The notes: a model not told the origin generated them from the letters alone. DNA of 64,000 nt from Solibaculum mannosilyticum (GCF_015140235.1 NZ_AP023321.1:1230501-1294500); one strand, 5' to 3'; counted from the stretch's first letter, positions 43,589 to 52,791 are shown. Translations and numbers: made by a program.

Positions 43589-43786
43589 TCAGTCCCTATA
43601 GCTAGGATATGATGGATTAGATGGATGGGTGCTGTCTTTTTTCTTTGCCGCATCCTTTTTGCTCAGACGTTGACAAGTGGTCAACGGATTGCTCATCGAT
43701 TTCCGGTGATGCTGCTGACATTGGTCACAAAGCCCATGCCGCGGACATTTTCGCTTACAGGGGCAGTTTTTATCTTTAGGATTCAA
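43589..43786 (-). CDS. Small Cys-rich basic protein of unknown function
   Basis: 65 residues starting at TTG 43786 after AAGGAGGACTTTTTTAA. The N-terminal half carries CPCKRKCPRHGLCDQCQQHH, five Cys and three His within 20 residues, suggesting a zinc-binding knuckle. A sixth Cys lies at TTCQRL and the tail is Lys/Ser/Pro-rich (SYPSYRD end). Similar short proteins occur widely in clostridia without a known role. It lies between spoVG and dpaA on the same strand. Confidence 0.75.
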   Translation of the reverse strand: MNPKDKNCPCKRKCPRHGLCDQCQQHHRKSMSNPLTTCQRLSKKDAAKKKDSTHPSNPSYPSYRD

Positions 43787-43860
43787 TTAAAAAAGTCCTC
43801 CTTAAAGATGGCGTTAGGGTGTTTGATGCTAGTTTACCATAACTTGTGTGCAAAACAATA

Positions 43861-43884
43861 CCCCAAGCTAAGATCAGCTTGGGG
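43861..43884 (-). terminator. Hairpin after spoVG
   Basis: CCCCAAGCT (43861-43869) pairs with AGCTTGGGG (43876-43884), followed on the minus strand by TATTGTTTTG. It separates spoVG from the Cys-rich gene. Confidence 0.65.
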
Positions 43885-43901
43885 TGGTTTATCTTAAGAC
43901 G

Positions 43902-44210
43902 TTACATCTTTTTCTCAGAATGATCCACCGGATGGTCTGGATTCTCTTCCTGACGCGTTACCGTCTCGTGATATTCTTTCATGACGGCATCCTCCAGCTG
44001 ATGTCTCATCTCGGCTGAAATGGGATGGACGATATCCCGGTATCCCCCTTCTGGTTCCCGTCGGCTGGGCATGGCTACAAAAAAGCGTTCCGGACCTTCG
44101 ATCACCTTGATATCGTGGATGGCCAGTGCATTGTCCAGTGTAACAGAAACTACCGCACGGAGCCTTGCCTCGTTGTATAGTCTCCGAACCCGGACTTCTG
44201 TGATTGTCAT
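43902..44210 (-). CDS. spoVG: SpoVG, RNA-binding sporulation/septation regulator
   Basis: 102 residues from ATG 44210 (MTITEVRVRRL), after AAGGGGAGTTGACT; a TTG two codons upstream is too close to the ribosome site. Motifs are VSVTLDNALAIHDIKVIEGP and FVAMPSRREPEGGYRDIVHP. SpoVG influences asymmetric septation and global gene expression. Confidence 0.95.
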   Translation of the reverse strand: MTITEVRVRRLYNEARLRAVVSVTLDNALAIHDIKVIEGPERFFVAMPSRREPEGGYRDIVHPISAEMRHQLEDAVMKEYHETVTRQEENPDHPVDHSEKKM

Positions 44211-44345
44211 AGTCAACTCCCCTTCCTTGTGATATCTAGTATTTGAAGAAAAAGAGCGTCCTATTCAACGGATTTTCCTATCTTTTCAAGGATATTCTGA
44301 TGAAGCAGCAATGTTTTTTTGGAATCTTTCCAATAAATTTTAAAA

Positions 44346-44387
44346 ATCACTTTATTCTGGGCTCACTTTGCCATATAATAAAGTGAT
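44346..44387. promoter_or_regulatory. 11-bp inverted repeat over the murC promoter
   Basis: ATCACTTTATT (44346-44356) and AATAAAGTGAT (44377-44387) are perfect inverted copies, 20 bases apart. The second overlaps a TATAAT (44374-44379) placed to drive murC; the first covers the -35 position. The -35 box itself is weak (TTTATT). Likely an operator for a dimeric regulator. Confidence 0.55.
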
Positions 44388-44411
44388 ATCGATTTTTAGG
44401 AGTGTCAACTT

Positions 44412-45806
44412 ATGACCGAATGTTGTGATCATATTCTCAAACAGGCAAAGCATGTCCACTTCATCGGCATCGGCGGATCCGGTATGTATCCTCTGGCCGA
44501 AATCCTGCACAGCAAGGGGTATTTCCTCACAGGATCGGACATCAATGAAAGCGATAATTTAAAACGTGTGCGTGAACTTGGAATCAAGGTATCCATGGGC
44601 CATGACGCTGCCAATCTAGGTGACGCTGATCTGGTGGTTTATACGGCTGCGGTCAAGGAGGATAATCCGGAACTAGCCGATGCTATTAAAAGAGGAGTCC
44701 CCACCCTGGAACGTTCAAAACTCCTGGGCATTGTATCCCGGCATTACGGATGTACGGTAGCTGTCGCAGGGACTCACGGCAAGACTACGACAACTTCTAT
44801 GATCTCCCAGATCTTGTTGGGGGCCGGCGTGGATCCCACATTGGTCATTGGCGGATATCTGCCTGTTCTGCACAGCAACGGCCGTGCTGGGAATTCGGAT
44901 ATTATGGTGTGTGAAGCTTGCGAATATGTGGATACTTTTTTAGAGCTTTCCCCCGCTATTTCCATTATTCTCAACATCGATGCTGACCATCTGGACTATT
45001 TTGGCACATTGGAAAATATCATCAAGTCCTTCCATAAATTTGCCAGCATCACTTCCCAGACCATCATTGTAAACGGTGACGATGAAAATTCTATGAAGGC
45101 TGTCCAATATGTCAACTGTAAGATCATTACCTTCGGTATGAAAGAGTCCAACGACTATTATCCCACGAATATCTCCACAATGGACGGCGCTTATTATGGC
45201 TTTGACGTGATGCATAAGGGTCAGTTTATTACCCATGTTCAACTGAGCGTCCCCGGAAAACAAAACGTAGCTGATGCCTTGGCAGCCTGTGCGGCGGCCC
45301 ATCTGATTGGTGTTTCAGGTGAAGATATTTCCCGCAATATGGCGGAATTTCACGGGGCCAACCGTCGTTTCCAAGTGTACGGCACTTTCCATGACGTGAT
45401 GTTGGTAGACGATTTTGCCCATCATCCCACAGAAATTGATGCTACCCTTGGGGCTGCACGTAATATGCATTGTAACCAGGTGTGGGCCGTATTTCAGCCT
45501 TATACCTATAGCCGTACCGCCCGTTGGGTGGATGAATTTGCCCGTTCTCTTTCGGCAGCCGATCATGTAATTATCTCTAAAATTATGGGAGCGAGAGAAA
45601 AAAACGAGTGGGGTGTCACTTCCCAGGATATCGGTGAGAAAATCCCGGGCAGTTATTGTATCGATGAATTTGAAGAGATTGCCGATTTTGTGGCACAAAA
45701 TGCAAAGCCCGGTGATTTGGTCATCACGATGGGCGGAGGCGATATCTATAAGTGCGCCCGTATGATCCGGGATCGTCTTGCGGAAAAAGATGTCACTGAG
45801 GTGTGA
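44412..45806 (+). CDS. murC: UDP-N-acetylmuramate-L-alanine ligase
   Basis: 464 residues. Adds the first amino acid of the peptidoglycan stem. HFIGIGGSGMYPLAEILHSK at the N-terminus, ATP loop VAVAGTHGKTTTTSMISQIL, DADHLDYFG and DDFAHHPTEIDATLGAARN are visible. Start follows TTAGGAGTGTCAACTT. It stands alone, divergent from spoVG. Confidence 0.96.
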   Translation: MTECCDHILKQAKHVHFIGIGGSGMYPLAEILHSKGYFLTGSDINESDNLKRVRELGIKVSMGHDAANLGDADLVVYTAAVKEDNPELADAIKRGVPTLERSKLLGIVSRHYGCTVAVAGTHGKTTTTSMISQILLGAGVDPTLVIGGYLPVLHSNGRAGNSDIMVCEACEYVDTFLELSPAISIILNIDADHLDYFGTLENIIKSFHKFASITSQTIIVNGDDENSMKAVQYVNCKIITFGMKESNDYYPTNISTMDGAYYGFDVMHKGQFITHVQLSVPGKQNVADALAACAAAHLIGVSGEDISRNMAEFHGANRRFQVYGTFHDVMLVDDFAHHPTEIDATLGAARNMHCNQVWAVFQPYTYSRTARWVDEFARSLSAADHVIISKIMGAREKNEWGVTSQDIGEKIPGSYCIDEFEEIADFVAQNAKPGDLVITMGGGDIYKCARMIRDRLAEKDVTEV

Positions 45807-45837
45807 AATACATCTCCCTTCTAATATGTTGTAGAAA

Positions 45838-45876
45838 AAAACAGTGGGTTCGGAAGTCTTCCAAACCCACTGTTTT
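45838..45876. terminator. Bidirectional intrinsic terminator
   Basis: AAAACAGTGGGTT (45838-45850) pairs with AACCCACTGTTTT (45864-45876). It lies between convergent murC and the DUF1349 gene. Confidence 0.88.
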
Positions 45877-45894
45877 TTAATTATGACAAAGGGA

Positions 45895-46467
45895 CTATTT
45901 TGTTAATTCTACGCTGCCGTTATGTAAGTCCGAAAGGGAGATATGATACAACCCGACATCTGCAAATTGGACCTCCGCCCCATCGCCTTTTGGGCATTGA
46001 GCGACAAGTCCCACTCGGATTTTATCATCAGCTGGAATGGTAAAAATACGCAGAAGAGAAAATGTCTTTCCGTCCTCTGAATAGTAAAAACCAAACACCT
46101 TGCCTTTACGGGCAATTTGCATCCAGATCCACGGCCCAGATGCACAAGGTCCAGTACAGTCGTCAGATACGCCATTGGTCACCATGGTGATAGCGGCATG
46201 TGTTCCCTCCCCTGTCAATTCATAGCACACTTTTGCCCAATGGGTATCATCCTGATGGATGAGAAATCCACCGGCGTCGTAGGTGGAGAGAAAAGGATGG
46301 GTTACCTTTCCACGCAGTACAAAATCCCCCTCGACCTCGGTGTAATATACAGGTGCGACGCAGTTTGCCTTACCAGTAGCCGGCGAAATAAAAAGATCCG
46401 AGCCAGCCGGAGCTTGCCATGTAAGTTCATCCACGCGATCGGTATGAGTCCACTGCTTTCCATTCAT
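45895..46467 (-). CDS. DUF1349-family concanavalin A-like protein
   Basis: 190 residues forming a predicted beta-sandwich. Family hallmarks are YDAGGFLIHQDDTHWAKVCY, ITMVTNGVSDDC, WMQIARKGKVFGFYYSEDGK and IRVGLVAQCP. There is no signal peptide, so it is cytoplasmic. Related proteins bind sugars or are found beside carbohydrate enzymes; its role is not known. It is separated from mreB by a terminator. Confidence 0.85.
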   Translation of the reverse strand: MNGKQWTHTDRVDELTWQAPAGSDLFISPATGKANCVAPVYYTEVEGDFVLRGKVTHPFLSTYDAGGFLIHQDDTHWAKVCYELTGEGTHAAITMVTNGVSDDCTGPCASGPWIWMQIARKGKVFGFYYSEDGKTFSLLRIFTIPADDKIRVGLVAQCPKGDGAEVQFADVGLYHISLSDLHNGSVELTK

Positions 46468-46502
46468 CGGTACAACTCTCCTCTTTTATCATCTTATCAA
46501 AA

Positions 46503-46536
46503 AAAGCCTGCATCCGTATTTCTAGGCGCAGGCTAT
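46503..46536 (-). terminator. Intrinsic terminator after mreB
   Basis: AGCCTGC (46505-46511) pairs with GCAGGCT (46528-46534), and the minus-strand RNA ends in a long U-run (complement of 46498-46504). Confidence 0.75.
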
Positions 46537-46541
46537 TTATT

Positions 46542-47585
46542 TTACTCTTGTCCTTTTTGATTGTTATAAGTGTTTTCAATGGTTTGGTACTGATAAAGCC
46601 CCCCATGGAGCTTATCCAAACAGGAGAAGGCTTTTCCTGTCCCCAATGCCACACATTCCACCGGGTCTTCTGGAATAATGGCGTGACAACCGGTATTTTC
46701 CAAAATCCACTGGCTCATGCCACCCAGCAAAGCGCCGCCTCCGCTGACTAAAATACCGTCCTGATAAATATCGCCCGAAAGTTCCGGCGGTGTATCTTCC
46801 AGGATTGATTTGATGGAGGACATAATAAGATCCAGCGGCTCTTTCATTGCTTCCAACAGATGGTCGGAAGTCACTTCCACAGACCGAGGCAAGCCGGATA
46901 AGATATCTCGTCCCTTTGCCAGAGCTACTTTAGGCTCCTCCATGTGACAGACGCATCCTACCTCCATTTTAAGCTGTTCGGCCATTCTCTCACCAATGAG
47001 AAGGCCAAAGGTATGACGGACGTATTTTACAATGGCATGGTTAAAATCATTTCCGGCCAGACGGACAGAAGTAGCATTGGAAATCCCGTAAAGAGAGATA
47101 ACTGCAATATCAGTCGTACCGCCGCCGATGTCCACTACCATGCGTCCCCGCGCCGTACTGATGTCAATGCCTGCGCCCAAAGCCGAAGCAATAGGTTCAT
47201 CCACCGGGCAGACCTTGCGGGCCCCTGAACCATGGATTGCTTTGATCAGGGCACGTTGTTCCACACCTGTGACAATACTGGGCATACACACTACTACGCT
47301 GGGCTTCCAGATGCGATATCCACAGATTTTCTTCAAAAAGAACCCGACCATTTCTTCTGCCAAAGCATAGTCGCTGATGACACCTTGCTGCAAAGGGAAA
47401 TAAACAGCTAAATTAGGGTTGGTCCGGCCCAACATACGATAAGCCTCTTCGCCAATGGCACAAATCTTGTCTGTACGCCGGTCGATGGCTACTGCAGATG
47501 GCTCGCGAAGTACGATGCCATGCCCTTTTACATGGATTAAAGTTGTCGAGGTTCCTAAGTCAATGCCAATATCCGTTCCCAGCAT
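46542..47585 (-). CDS. mreB: MreB-family rod-shape actin homologue
   Basis: 347 residues. Actin-fold motifs GTDIGIDLGTSTTLIHVKGH (phosphate 1), MVVDIGGGTTDIAVISLYGI (phosphate 2) and ILVSGGGALLGGMSQWILEN (adenosine). It guides peripheral cell-wall synthesis. It lacks an attached mreC/mreD, so it is likely a second paralogue (Mbl or MreBH type). Start follows GGAGTGTGTATAC. It follows comF on the same strand. Confidence 0.9.
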   Translation of the reverse strand: MLGTDIGIDLGTSTTLIHVKGHGIVLREPSAVAIDRRTDKICAIGEEAYRMLGRTNPNLAVYFPLQQGVISDYALAEEMVGFFLKKICGYRIWKPSVVVCMPSIVTGVEQRALIKAIHGSGARKVCPVDEPIASALGAGIDISTARGRMVVDIGGGTTDIAVISLYGISNATSVRLAGNDFNHAIVKYVRHTFGLLIGERMAEQLKMEVGCVCHMEEPKVALAKGRDILSGLPRSVEVTSDHLLEAMKEPLDLIMSSIKSILEDTPPELSGDIYQDGILVSGGGALLGGMSQWILENTGCHAIIPEDPVECVALGTGKAFSCLDKLHGGLYQYQTIENTYNNQKGQE

Positions 47586-47610
47586 GTATACACACTCCGT
47601 TTGTCACTCG

Positions 47611-48399
47611 TTATCCCCTTTGTTGGGCCACAGGCGCCGTTCTCTTCACCGGCGCATCTGCTATATTATAAGCTACTTTGATGGGTTTGACAAGCCGCTG
47701 CGGACTAGTTGATGCAAAAACTGCACACCTAACCGACCGTGCACCCGCTTGTTTTAGCATCCGTGCACATTGATCCAATGTAGCTCCCGTCGTCATAACA
47801 TCGTCCACTAGAAGGACCCGTTTCCCGCAGATCAATTCCTCATTCTCCACACAAAAGGCACCCATGACGTTGCTCCATCTTTCCCGCATGCCAACCATGT
47901 GTTGCGGATTGAGTTCTTTACATTTTATCAAGCCATCGGTTAAAATTGGGATCTCCAATTGTTTAGAGAGTTCTTCAGCCAACAACTTTGACTGGTTGTA
48001 TCCTCTTTTCCGAACCGCATGTTTTGTCATGGGGACGTAAACGATCACATCACTGGAAGAATTCCCATATTCCCGCCTGACGACTTGAGCCATCTCTTCC
48101 GCAAAGACCACCGCATTTTTGAGCCAACCTCGGAATTTGAAAAGGATGAGTCCGTTGCGGGCGTTGCCTTCATAATAAAACGGTGCGACACAGCGGTCAA
48201 AAGCATAGCTGCGATGACAGCGGCAAAAAGCAACTCCTCTGCCGCATACTTTGCAAGTCGGCTTTTCAATACGGGGTAAAATCTCTAAACAAGGAGCACA
48301 GACTTTTTCTTTTGACCCAATGATCTTCCCACAATAGGGACATCGGTTTGGGAAGATAAAATCCAAAGCCACTCTTTTAATCCGATTCCAATGGATCAC
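47611..48399 (-). CDS. comF: ComF-family phosphoribosyltransferase-like protein
   Basis: 262 residues from GTG 48399, after GGAGGTGCACTGTT; longer in-frame versions lie inside recD2. An N-terminal zinc region (CPYCGKIIGSKEKVCAPC, CKVCGRGVAFCRCH) leads to a PRTase domain (VPMTKHAVRKRGYNQSKLLA, VLLVDDVMTTGATLDQCARM). ComF proteins act in natural transformation and DNA handling. It overlaps recD2 by 23 bases. Confidence 0.9.
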   Translation of the reverse strand: MIHWNRIKRVALDFIFPNRCPYCGKIIGSKEKVCAPCLEILPRIEKPTCKVCGRGVAFCRCHRSYAFDRCVAPFYYEGNARNGLILFKFRGWLKNAVVFAEEMAQVVRREYGNSSSDVIVYVPMTKHAVRKRGYNQSKLLAEELSKQLEIPILTDGLIKCKELNPQHMVGMRERWSNVMGAFCVENEELICGKRVLLVDDVMTTGATLDQCARMLKQAGARSVRCAVFASTSPQRLVKPIKVAYNIADAPVKRTAPVAQQRG

Positions 48400-50668
48400 A
48401 ACAGTGCACCTCCGAGGTGGATGAATCGAGTAAACCGTCGTCACGGCAAAGCAGATCGCGCAGGCCGGAATACCGTTTGGTTTTGCGATGATTGAATACC
48501 ATATTCTGCACGACGCTCCGACGTCCTACCATCACAATCAAGGATTTTGCCCGAGTGACCGCCGTGTAAAGCAGATTGCGGTAACAGAGCTGCGGTGCAC
48601 CCGGATACATGGGCATGACCACAGCAGGGAATTCACTGCCTTGGCTTTTATGCACCGTAACCGCATAAGCCAGCTGAAGATCACTGAGCATTTCCGATGT
48701 ATAATCTGCCATCCGGTCTTCATACCGCACGGTAAACAGCCCGGCAGCCGTATCTATTTTTACTAGGGTTCCCACATCTCCATTAAAAACACCTTCCCCC
48801 TGGGTACCGTCATCCCGTTCCCAGGTGATACAATAATTATTGCGGATTTGCATTACCTTATCCCCTTCGCGGAAAAGCTGACCGTAAACCGACGCTTCTT
48901 TTTTCTCCTTGGAGGAAGGGTTGAGGGAGCCTTGCAGAACCTGGTTGAGCTGAAAGGTCCCCAGCGGTCCTTTTTTCCCGGGACACAACACCTGTAAATC
49001 CAGCTGAGGGGAATATCCGTAAGCGGCTGGGAGCCGGGTGGTACAAAGATCCACAATCGTCTTGCTGATTTGATCCGGAGCAGAAGTATCCAAAAAGAAA
49101 AAATCCCCGGAATGGCTGGAAAGTTCCGGCATTTCACCGTGGATAATGCGATGGGCGTTCGTAACGATAAGGCTGCTCTGGGCCTGACGAAATACCTCTT
49201 CCAAGGATACTACCGGCAGTTTACCGGATGCGATCAAGTCATGGAGTACATTGCCGGCGCCTACCGAAGGGAGCTGATCGGCATCCCCCACCAGGATTAA
49301 CCGGCATCCTAGTCTCATAGCACGCAGCAGGTTTTCAAACAACACAATGTCCACCATAGAGAGCTCGTCCACAATGATCGAATCATAATCCAAGGGGTTT
49401 CGCTCATTGCGGCCGAAAACCGGACGGTCATTAGGGGTCCACTCCACTTCCAGCAGCCGATGGATGGTTTTAGCTTCCCGGTTGGTGACTTCCGAGATGC
49501 GTTTTGCCGCCCGGCCGGTAGGTGCTGCCAAAGCGACTTTTTCTCCATTTTTCTCCAGAAGCTGGATCATGGCATTGATGGTCGTGGTCTTTCCGGTACC
49601 AGGGCCGCCGGTTAGGATCAGAATCCCCTGCAAGAGAGCGTCGTAGATGGCTTGGCGCTGCAGATTACCGTATTGCATACCTTCCTGCCGTTCGACTTCC
49701 TGGATATTTTCTTCTACATTGGCACAAGGATTGGGAGCGAATTCCATCATCATCTGCAAACGTCCCGCCACATAGGATTCCGCCTTATGCAAGTATGGAA
49801 GATATAGGAATTCTCCGGATTCCAGCTGTTCTGATTCCAATTCTCCATCCTCCAGCATTTTCTGGATGGTATAATCAGTTGCATCCTTGTCCACATCCAA
49901 ACAGTGGGAGGATACCTCGCATACCTTCTCCCGCGGCAGGCAGGTGTGGCCGTTGTTCAAATTGTGGCGCAGCACATACAGCACACCTGCTCGCATCCGG
50001 GAAAGATCGTCTTTTTCCATGCCCATTTGTGTAGCAATTTCGTCGGCTCGTTCAAACCCGAGGTTAACAGGATCGCCGCACAAACTATAGGGATCAGATT
50101 TGACCTGTTCGATGGTTCGGCTGCCCCACTTTTTCCAAGCCTTGGCCGCCTCCTGTACCGTGACTCCAAACTGTGCCAAATATACAGTAGCCTCCCGTAC
50201 ACCAAATTTTCGCGCATAGTCTTCCGCGATGATGCGGGCTTTGGTGGGAGAAATACCTTTGATCTCGCTGAGACGTTCCGGTTGTTTTTCCAAAACTTCC
50301 AGAGTCTTATCTCCAAACTTGCCCACCAAACGGGATGCAGTGGCCGGACCAATGCCTTTGATGGCTCCTGACGATAGGTACCGCAGGATGGTTGAAGCGG
50401 AATTCGGCAGGGAACGTTCAATGGTTTTCGCCTCGAATTGGGGACCGAAGGAAGGATGTTCTCCCCAGCTGCCTTCAGCTGATAGCTGTTCTCCAGCGTA
50501 TACCTCCGGCATCACTCCTACCACAGTAGCCAATTGGCCAAATTCTATGGCCAATTCCAGTACCGTCCACCCCGACTGTTCATTTCGGAAGGTAACACTG
50601 TCTACAACGCCCTGTATCCTTTGGAGCTGCTCCATTTCAGTCCACTGATCCATCTGCCAATCATCCAT
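48377..50668 (-). CDS. recD2: RecD2-type 5'-3' DNA helicase
   Basis: 763 residues. The N-terminal OB and helix-hairpin-helix region (GIGPATASRLVGKFGDKTLE, IKGISPTKARIIAEDY) precedes a superfamily 1B helicase: Walker A ILTGGPGTGKTTTINAMI, DELSMVD, GDADQLPSVGAGNVLHDLI and the C-terminal VTVHKSQGSEFPAVVMPM. It functions in mismatch and replication-fork repair without RecBC. The start is uncertain, since ATG 50668 has a poor ribosome site and a later Met (MEQLQRIQG) fits the family better. Confidence 0.95.
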   Translation of the reverse strand: MDDWQMDQWTEMEQLQRIQGVVDSVTFRNEQSGWTVLELAIEFGQLATVVGVMPEVYAGEQLSAEGSWGEHPSFGPQFEAKTIERSLPNSASTILRYLSSGAIKGIGPATASRLVGKFGDKTLEVLEKQPERLSEIKGISPTKARIIAEDYARKFGVREATVYLAQFGVTVQEAAKAWKKWGSRTIEQVKSDPYSLCGDPVNLGFERADEIATQMGMEKDDLSRMRAGVLYVLRHNLNNGHTCLPREKVCEVSSHCLDVDKDATDYTIQKMLEDGELESEQLESGEFLYLPYLHKAESYVAGRLQMMMEFAPNPCANVEENIQEVERQEGMQYGNLQRQAIYDALLQGILILTGGPGTGKTTTINAMIQLLEKNGEKVALAAPTGRAAKRISEVTNREAKTIHRLLEVEWTPNDRPVFGRNERNPLDYDSIIVDELSMVDIVLFENLLRAMRLGCRLILVGDADQLPSVGAGNVLHDLIASGKLPVVSLEEVFRQAQSSLIVTNAHRIIHGEMPELSSHSGDFFFLDTSAPDQISKTIVDLCTTRLPAAYGYSPQLDLQVLCPGKKGPLGTFQLNQVLQGSLNPSSKEKKEASVYGQLFREGDKVMQIRNNYCITWERDDGTQGEGVFNGDVGTLVKIDTAAGLFTVRYEDRMADYTSEMLSDLQLAYAVTVHKSQGSEFPAVVMPMYPGAPQLCYRNLLYTAVTRAKSLIVMVGRRSVVQNMVFNHRKTKRYSGLRDLLCRDDGLLDSSTSEVHCCDPLESD

Positions 50669-50743
50669 TTCTCACGATTTTAAACAAAAGGAGTTTATTG
50701 ATTTTCCCTATCCCGGTATCAGAGTACCCCTGCTTATTTTATA

Positions 50744-50772
50744 AGTATAATACAAATGTTCTAGTTTGTAAA
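50744..50772 (-). promoter_or_regulatory. Sigma-A promoter of recD2-comF-mreB
   Basis: TTTACA (50767-50772), 17 bases, TATACT (50744-50749) on the minus strand. It overlaps the last codons of the upstream small gene. Confidence 0.6.
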
Positions 50773-51120
50773 CCGATAGAATGTTGCAAAGTCCTTGACC
50801 CACTGATTCAGACCTTCCAATTTTACTGTCTGTGTCCCCTTAAAACGTTCACATGTTCGGCTGCTGATTTCCTGCGTTTCCAGATCCATACCACAGTCTA
50901 CAACCACCACCGATACCACGCCATGATCAGCCTTTTTAATATGGGAGGCGGCACTGCGAATCTGGTATTCCAGATTTTCCCGATGCCCTTTTACTGGAAT
51001 AGCCAGAATCCATCCCTGTTTCTCTTTCGGTTTTACAAAAAACAGAGTGAGCAAACGGATCATTTCAATGAGTCCCATTGTGATTAGGACAATTCCGACC
51101 ACTTGAATGACTTCATACAT
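50761..51120 (-). CDS. Unknown small single-span membrane protein
   Basis: 119 residues from ATG 51120, preceded by GAGGTGATGGCA. I do not recognise a family. One N-terminal helix (VIQVVGIVLITMGLIEMIRL) is followed by a cytoplasmic-type domain of about 85 residues with WILAIPVKGHRENLEYQIRS and VVSVVVVDCGMDLETQEI. The alternating beta-alpha look suggests a small alpha/beta fold. It precedes recD2, which has its own promoter. Confidence 0.6.
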   Translation of the reverse strand: MYEVIQVVGIVLITMGLIEMIRLLTLFFVKPKEKQGWILAIPVKGHRENLEYQIRSAASHIKKADHGVVSVVVVDCGMDLETQEISSRTCERFKGTQTVKLEGLNQWVKDFATFYRFTN

Positions 51121-51194
51121 TGCCATCACCTCACTCCAGTGTATGACAAACTTCTGTTTTTGCCCATCCCAATTGGGATTCACGCGGTAAAAAC

Positions 51195-51243
51195 AGCAAA
51201 AACCTCTCTTCCGAACTGAAAAGTTGGAAAAGAGGTTTTTGCT
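51195..51243 (-). terminator. Intrinsic terminator after cysK
   Basis: AGCAAAAACCTCT (51195-51207) pairs with AGAGGTTTTTGCT (51231-51243). Confidence 0.8.
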
Positions 51244-51312
51244 CCTAAATAGTTTAAATGGTATTAAAAGATTATCCCTGACCAGAAACAGAAAACACCA
51301 GCACAGATAACC

Positions 51313-52245
51313 TTATTCTGCAAACATGGGGGTGGATAAATACCGGTCTCCTGTATCAGGCAGCAAAACCACGATGTTTTTTCCTTGGTTCTCCGGGCGT
51401 TTGCCGAGTTGAATGGCTGCCCATACTGCAGCGCCCGAAGAAATGCCGACCAGGACACCTTCTGTTTTTCCAATCTCTCTCCCCAAAGCAAATGCATCTT
51501 CGTTCTCCACCGTGATGACTTGATCGTAAACCTTGGTATCAAGCACTTCCGGTACAAAACCTGCCCCGATCCCTTGAATTTTATGCGGACCTGCCGTACC
51601 TTTGGTGAGCACGGGGGAGTCTGCTGGCTCTACTGCTACGACTCGAATCTCAGGATTCTTTCCCTTAAGGTATTCTCCTACACCAGTGACTGTTCCACCG
51701 GTCCCTACACCGGCCACAAAAATATCCACCTTACCGTCGGTATCCTCCCAGATCTCCGGGCCTGTAGTGGCTTTATGAACAGCAGGGTTGGCGGGATTGA
51801 CAAACTGGCCAGGAATAAAGCTTCCTGGAATCTCTTTTGCCAATTCATCCGCCTTAGCAATGGCGCCTTTCATTCCTTGTGCACCCGGGGTAAGCACAAG
51901 TTCCGCTCCGTAAGCTTTCATAATCTGACGCCGTTCCACCGACATGGTTTCCGGCATCACGATGATAATACGGTATCCCTTGGCGGCCGCTACCGATGCC
52001 AGACCAATACCAGTATTCCCAGAGGTCGGCTCAATGATCACCGAATCGGGCTTTAGCAATCCCTTTTGTTCGGCGTCGTCAATCATGGCTTTCGCGATTC
52101 GATCTTTGACCGAACCTGCGGGATTAAAGTATTCTAATTTAGCAATCAGCCTGGCCTTTAAACCGTATTTCTTTTCCAGATGAGTCAGTTCCAAAAGAGG
52201 GGTCTTTCCGATCAATTGATCCGCAGATGTATAAATGTTGCTCAT
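51313..52245 (-). CDS. cysK: Cysteine synthase A (O-acetylserine sulfhydrylase)
   Basis: 310 residues from ATG 52245, after GGGAGGACTCAGC. Pyridoxal phosphate lysine in [18 protein letters not shown], phosphate loop [35 protein letters not shown] and [11 protein letters not shown] identify CysK. It makes cysteine from O-acetylserine and sulfide. The Rrf2 gene lies directly upstream, with shared operator-like repeats; in B. subtilis CysK also partners CymR. Confidence 0.96.
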   Translation of the reverse strand: MSNIYTSADQLIGKTPLLELTHLEKKYGLKARLIAKLEYFNPAGSVKDRIAKAMIDDAEQKGLLKPDSVIIEPTSGNTGIGLASVAAAKGYRIIIVMPETMSVERRQIMKAYGAELVLTPGAQGMKGAIAKADELAKEIPGSFIPGQFVNPANPAVHKATTGPEIWEDTDGKVDIFVAGVGTGGTVTGVGEYLKGKNPEIRVVAVEPADSPVLTKGTAGPHKIQGIGAGFVPEVLDTKVYDQVITVENEDAFALGREIGKTEGVLVGISSGAAVWAAIQLGKRPENQGKNIVVLLPDTGDRYLSTPMFAE

Positions 52246-52280
52246 GCTGAGTCCTCCCATTTTCATCAAATTACTGAATC

Positions 52281-52352
52281 AACCCTATAAACATATATAG
52301 TTAGTAGGTTTATAGATAGTATAGCTCTGCTTTCCTATAATGTCAATAGGTT
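52281..52352 (-). promoter_or_regulatory. cysK promoter with Rrf2-type operators
   Basis: TTGACA (52341-52346), 17 bases, TATACT (52318-52323). AACCTAT-N7-ATAGG (52334-52352) covers the -35 box and matches the repeat in front of the rrf2 gene. A second element, CTATAAAC (52285-52292) facing GTTTATAG (52308-52315), lies past the start point beside another AACCCTATA. Confidence 0.7.
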
Positions 52353-52359
52353 TTCCATT

Positions 52360-52791
52360 CTAAATGACAAATTCATTGCCGCCTTCCGGACAATCCACCA
52401 GATCAGCAATCGTGATAGAATCAAAATAATTGTTGATCATCGTGTCTAACTTCTGCCATACAGACAACGCTTTGCACTGAGCTGCACGTGGACATCTGTT
52501 GGGCTGGCGTTCCAAACACGCTACTGGAGCTAGGCTTCCCTCTGTCAGCCTTAATATACTGCCTACAGTATATTGGTCTGGGGATTTCGTCAACTTATAC
52601 CCTCCCCCTTTGCCGCGTAGACCGACTAGAAGTTCTGCTTTGGTCAAGATTTTGATAATGCTCTCCAAATATTTTTCCGATATATCCTGACGCTTCGCTA
52701 TTTCTTTTAACGGGATATATTCTTCTCTATTGTGTTCCGCTAAGTCGATCATCACACGTAGGGCATAACGTCCCTTGGTTGAAATCAACAT
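52360..52791 (-). CDS. Rrf2-family transcriptional regulator (CymR/IscR-like)
   Basis: 143 residues. The winged helix MLISTKGRYALRVMIDLAEH with KEIAKRQDISEKYLESI is the Rrf2 DNA-binding domain. C92, C100 and C106 (CLERQPNRC PRAAQC) match the Cys triad that binds an Fe-S cluster in IscR, so it may sense Fe-S or sulfur status. Directly upstream of cysK, 115 bases away, suggesting control of cysteine synthesis and of itself. Confidence 0.92.
   Translation of the reverse strand: MLISTKGRYALRVMIDLAEHNREEYIPLKEIAKRQDISEKYLESIIKILTKAELLVGLRGKGGGYKLTKSPDQYTVGSILRLTEGSLAPVACLERQPNRCPRAAQCKALSVWQKLDTMINNYFDSITIADLVDCPEGGNEFVI

Noticed and set aside
44211-44411. Sigma-H promoter for spoVG
   Set aside because: AGGAAAA and GAAT are both present on the minus strand, but only six bases apart instead of about 12.
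51385-52056. 223-codon plus-strand ORF
   Set aside because: Antisense shadow of cysK, whose frame is strongly conserved.
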